A model generated the notes under the pieces. It did no database searches and was not told the DNA's origin. It saw only the letters and a program-made list of their open reading frames with translations. The position numbers were made by a program, and so were the translations under genes. From Bacteroides sedimenti (GTDB taxonomy: Bacteria > Bacteroidota > Bacteroidia > Bacteroidales > Bacteroidaceae), in assembly GCF_040365225.1 (NCBI RefSeq), contig NZ_AP028055.1, positions 2,976,001 to 3,040,000 of the forward strand: 64,000 bases of DNA, written 5' to 3'. Positions 61,454 through 64,000 of this stretch are shown here, in pieces (the first letter of the stretch is position 1; every line of letters begins with the position of its first letter).

Positions 61454-62764
61454 ATGATTATGGAGAAGTTCTATCAATTGTTCCCTCAGGAACTGGTTAC
61501 ATTTGTACTGGTAACGTTGTTTTCACTCCTCATAGGTCTTTCACAGCGTAAGTTGAGCCTGAAGAAGGAGGGAGAAGGGGTTGAGAAAACCTTTTTTGGA
61601 ACCGACCGCACCTTTACTTTCATTGGGATACTAGGCTACCTTCTCTATATTCTTGATCCGGCCAATCTTATACCTTTTATGGGAGGTGGATTTGCACTGG
61701 TCATTCTTTTCGGGCTGAACTATTATGTAAAAATGTCTCAGCACAATATCTTTGGAATTACCAGCATTGTTACCGGACTGATAACCTATTGTCTGGCGCC
61801 CATTGTGGTTACGCAGCCCTCCTGGTTTTATGTCATGGTGGTGGTCACCGTACTTCTGTTTTCGGAAATGAAACACACCTTTGTTGAGATTGCCCAACAT
61901 ATGCAGAACGACGAGATGATTACCCTTGCCAAGTTCCTGGCAATTAGTGGTATTATCCTTCCGATGCTTCCAAATGAGAACTTGATTCCCGGTATTAATC
62001 TTACTCCTTATACCATTTGGTTGGCTACAGTCGTGGTTTCTGGTATATCCTACCTCTCTTACCTGCTGAAAAGATATGTTTTCAAGGAGTCGGGGACACT
62101 GCTCTCGGGCATTATTGGCGGACTTTACAGCAGCACTGCCACTATTTCGGTGCTGGCACGCCGATGCAAGCATGCAAAAGAGAGGGAAATTCCAGATTAT
62201 GTAGCTTCAATGCTTATGGCAGTGAGCATGATGTATCTGCGGTTACTGATTCTGATACCTATCTTCAGTCTCAAGATTTTCGTGTCAGCCTATCCCTATC
62301 TGCTTATAATGGCTGTTGTTTCGGCGGCTGTGGCATGGTATATTCATAAAAAAGGTGATTCTACGGAGGCTATGGAAAAGACAGAGGACGACGACGATGA
62401 TAGCAGTAACCCGCTAGAGTTTAAGGTTGCCCTGATTTTTGCTTTCTTATTTGTATTGTTCACGGTGGTTACTCATTACACCCTGATCTATACCGGAACC
62501 GGAGGACTCAATGTTCTTTCCTTCTTATCAGGTTTGAGCGATATTACCCCGTTTATCTTAACGCTGCTTCAAGATACCGGAAGCGTGGCGATAGGTGTGG
62601 CAGTAGCATGTATAATGCAGGCTATTATCAGCAACAACCTGATGAAGATGTGCTATGCACTCTTCTTCTCGGGCAGAAGGAAAGAGATGCTCCCTTTCCT
62701 GACTACCGGTTTTTCTGTTGTTATAGCCGTTAATGTAGCTCTACTTATCTTCTTTTATCTCTAG
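61454..62764 (+). CDS. MgtC/SapB and DUF4010 membrane protein
   Basis: The 436-aa integral membrane protein (start 61454, or 61460) has an N-terminal MgtC/SapB-type region (VTFVLVTLFSLLIGLSQRKLSL, GTDRTFTFIGILGYLLYIL) and a C-terminal DUF4010 region (SGTLLSGIIGGLYSSTATISVLARRCK, then an acidic loop EKTEDDDDDSSN near 310, and LLQDTGSVAIGVAVACIMQAI). About 11-12 transmembrane helices. MgtC relatives act in magnesium homeostasis, but a transport role for this long form is unproved. Last gene of the porin-CYTH unit. Confidence 0.87.
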   Translation: MIMEKFYQLFPQELVTFVLVTLFSLLIGLSQRKLSLKKEGEGVEKTFFGTDRTFTFIGILGYLLYILDPANLIPFMGGGFALVILFGLNYYVKMSQHNIFGITSIVTGLITYCLAPIVVTQPSWFYVMVVVTVLLFSEMKHTFVEIAQHMQNDEMITLAKFLAISGIILPMLPNENLIPGINLTPYTIWLATVVVSGISYLSYLLKRYVFKESGTLLSGIIGGLYSSTATISVLARRCKHAKEREIPDYVASMLMAVSMMYLRLLILIPIFSLKIFVSAYPYLLIMAVVSAAVAWYIHKKGDSTEAMEKTEDDDDDSSNPLEFKVALIFAFLFVLFTVVTHYTLIYTGTGGLNVLSFLSGLSDITPFILTLLQDTGSVAIGVAVACIMQAIISNNLMKMCYALFFSGRRKEMLPFLTTGFSVVIAVNVALLIFFYL

Positions 62765-62788
62765 TTTCTCCGGAAATAAACAAATAGT

Positions 62789-62846
62789 AAGCAGCCCTCT
62801 TATTTTTCTCAGGATTCTGAAGAAATTGATAAGGGGGCTGCTTTGT
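62789..62846. terminator. Bidirectional terminator between convergent genes
   Basis: Fourteen-bp stem AGCAGCCCTCTTAT/ATAAGGGGGCTGCT (62790-62803 with 62829-62842) with one G-U pair, T residues on the right side and A residues on the left, serving the MgtC-like and OmpA-family genes. Confidence 0.75.
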
Positions 62847-62900
62847 TCTCTTTTACCAGGCTTTGAATTAAGTGTGATCAAGAGAACTTTCGTTTATGTA

Positions 62901-64000
62901 TTACAGTTTAATAAACTCAACTCTACGGTTCTTAGCCTTGTTCTCAACGCTGTTATTGGTTGCAATGGGTTCTGTCTTGCCTTTGCCGTCTGTTTCAATT
63001 CTGGAGCCATCAATCTTGAATTCATCAATTAGGCATTGCTTCACGTTTGCAGCTCTTCTTTTCGAAAGGTCCAGATTCATGGCGTCATCGCCATCGCTGT
63101 CGGTATGACCAACAATCTTTATCCTTACCGCTGGGTTCTCATTCAGAACATTAGCAATATCCCGGATTGAACCATAAGATTCAGGCTTTACCACATCTTT
63201 TCCCGTATCGAAATAAATGCCATACGAAATAACCTTTCCTTCGGTAAGCAATTTGCTTCGTGTATCTGGTGAAGCGGTGGTTATTTTCAGGTTGGTGATG
63301 TAGGGCAGACTGTTGCGGTCCCACCCGTTGAATACAATTTTGTTGAACTTGGTCGTGCTATGAATATTGGTCGGAATATCCAGCACTTTTGCTCCCTGGT
63401 GGTATATCCGTACTCTTCTTTTCTGCACCCAGATAATTACGTGGTTCACCTTTTCCTTTACCACCGGATTTATTTCCGATGAACCGCTCAATGATTCACC
63501 GCCCGATTTGTTTTCATATCCTGTGGTTTCCCAACGGTCGTCCACGATAATGAGTTTCAAACCATGCAAGCCCGGCCATGCATCATCATTTATCTCTTGT
63601 GGCCTCTGAGGGTCTTCTTCATACATATTCAATATTATTCCCCGGGAATAGTTCTTGTCCGGAATAAAGTCGAACTCAAAAATAAAGTTTTCGGGGAATG
63701 CAATCTTTTTAGTATAGCAATATACCCCATCTTTGCCGTTAAGATGGAACCAGTTTCCCGGTGCAATATTTACCTTTTTAACTTCACCGGTACTGTTTCC
63801 TGTCCAGTTTGTAGGAAAGTCCCCAATAGCATCCTGCGAGAAATCTTCGAAATAGATAATCTTATCACCCGGCACAAAATCGTATTTTGAATAGCTTTCC
63901 AAACCACCTTTTTCTTCATCTCCCTGAGGATTTACCTTGCCTTGGTCATCTTTATTCTTATTTTCGGTCTTTTTATCCTTTTTATTCAGCTCCTTGTCGA
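62901..64000 (-). CDS. OmpA-family outer-membrane/peptidoglycan-binding protein, partial
   Basis: The minus-strand frame is open from the right edge (64000) to the stop at 62901, at least 365 residues. The C-terminal OmpA domain (SYGSIRDIANVLNENPAVRIKIVGHTDSDGDDAMNLDLSKRRAANVK...SRIETDGKGKTEP...KNRRVEFIKL) binds peptidoglycan. Before it lies a beta-sandwich domain of the concanavalin-like/DUF1080-like type (VPGDKIIYFEDFSQDAIGDFPTNW). The visible N-terminal side is a Lys/Asp/Asn/Glu-rich linker (DKKTENKNKDDQGKVNPQGDEEKGG) that continues off the edge, so the frame's apparent start at 63902 (TTG) is not the real start. Confidence 0.88.
   Translation of the reverse strand, partial: DKELNKKDKKTENKNKDDQGKVNPQGDEEKGGLESYSKYDFVPGDKIIYFEDFSQDAIGDFPTNWTGNSTGEVKKVNIAPGNWFHLNGKDGVYCYTKKIAFPENFIFEFDFIPDKNYSRGIILNMYEEDPQRPQEINDDAWPGLHGLKLIIVDDRWETTGYENKSGGESLSGSSEINPVVKEKVNHVIIWVQKRRVRIYHQGAKVLDIPTNIHSTTKFNKIVFNGWDRNSLPYITNLKITTASPDTRSKLLTEGKVISYGIYFDTGKDVVKPESYGSIRDIANVLNENPAVRIKIVGHTDSDGDDAMNLDLSKRRAANVKQCLIDEFKIDGSRIETDGKGKTEPIATNNSVENKAKNRRVEFIKL

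Noticed and set aside
63902..63902. Start of the OmpA-family protein at 63902
   Set aside because: The codon there is an internal TTG; the frame stays open to the window edge with a charged linker.

Overview
This window looks like a chromosome segment of a Bacteroidales bacterium, most likely Bacteroides or a close relative. Evidence: at least seventeen good matches to the Bacteroidetes primary-sigma -7 box TAnnTTTG placed just upstream of start codons; lineage-typical proteins (WbqC, DUF2851, DUF4348, DUF4292, DUF3108, an S46 dipeptidyl-peptidase, an MG2/TonB-plug protein, a GlsB/GlsA-type glycine-lipid pair, GntR-type FucR with FucI); and a dapB-lepB-lepB-lepB-wbqC gene order. I saw no rRNA, tRNA, CRISPR array or transposase gene.

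Layout. 1-7.3 kb: a cut-off SpmA/nucleoside-gate membrane protein, a small AraC-type regulator followed by a candidate small RNA, an AlkD-like DNA glycosylase, ruvB, a flippase and an S46 dipeptidyl-peptidase. 7.4-13.0 kb: an accessory island. A pair of inverted ~110-bp repeats with a GC-rich palindrome array between them is followed by a three-gene leftward operon, HerA-type ATPase > NurA-type nuclease > permuted DNA methyltransferase, joined by two 4-nt stop/start overlaps, and then an AT-rich gene-free stretch. This is the best candidate for a poorly described system (probably anti-phage or restriction-like).

13.1-33.4 kb: housekeeping. DEAD-box RNA helicase; a LOG-SIS-PfkB operon; an M16 peptidase; the dapB/lepB/wbqC operon, in which the shortest signal peptidase paralogue has lost both catalytic dyad residues; DUF2851, DUF4348, CBM9-like, Ig-like lipoprotein and DUF3108 genes; a thioesterase; cysS; then the glycine-lipid acyltransferase pair, whose first gene carries an in-frame TGA at codon 16. 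33.9-39.0 kb: Kup potassium transporter and an MG2/TonB-plug protein.

39.1-50.9 kb: divergent dgt (dGTPase) and dut (dUTPase); downstream of dut are a TPR lipoprotein, a DUF4292 lipoprotein and an EnvC-like amidase activator, the last three coupled by 4-nt overlaps. Then comes a surface-glycan block (flippase, GT2, GT4) facing a FemAB/BioF2-like acyltransferase and an M20 peptidase. 50.9-53.1 kb: a second accessory spot holding a third copy of the 110-bp repeat, an ATGTACA repeat cluster and a tandem duplication of an unrecognised small membrane protein with a short leader ORF. 53.1-64 kb: long-chain acyl-CoA ligase, fucR-fucI without the rest of the fucose operon, prfB with its programmed +1 frameshift, a 43-aa membrane peptide, an OprO/OprP-like porin, a CYTH protein, an MgtC/DUF4010 membrane protein and a cut-off OmpA-family protein.
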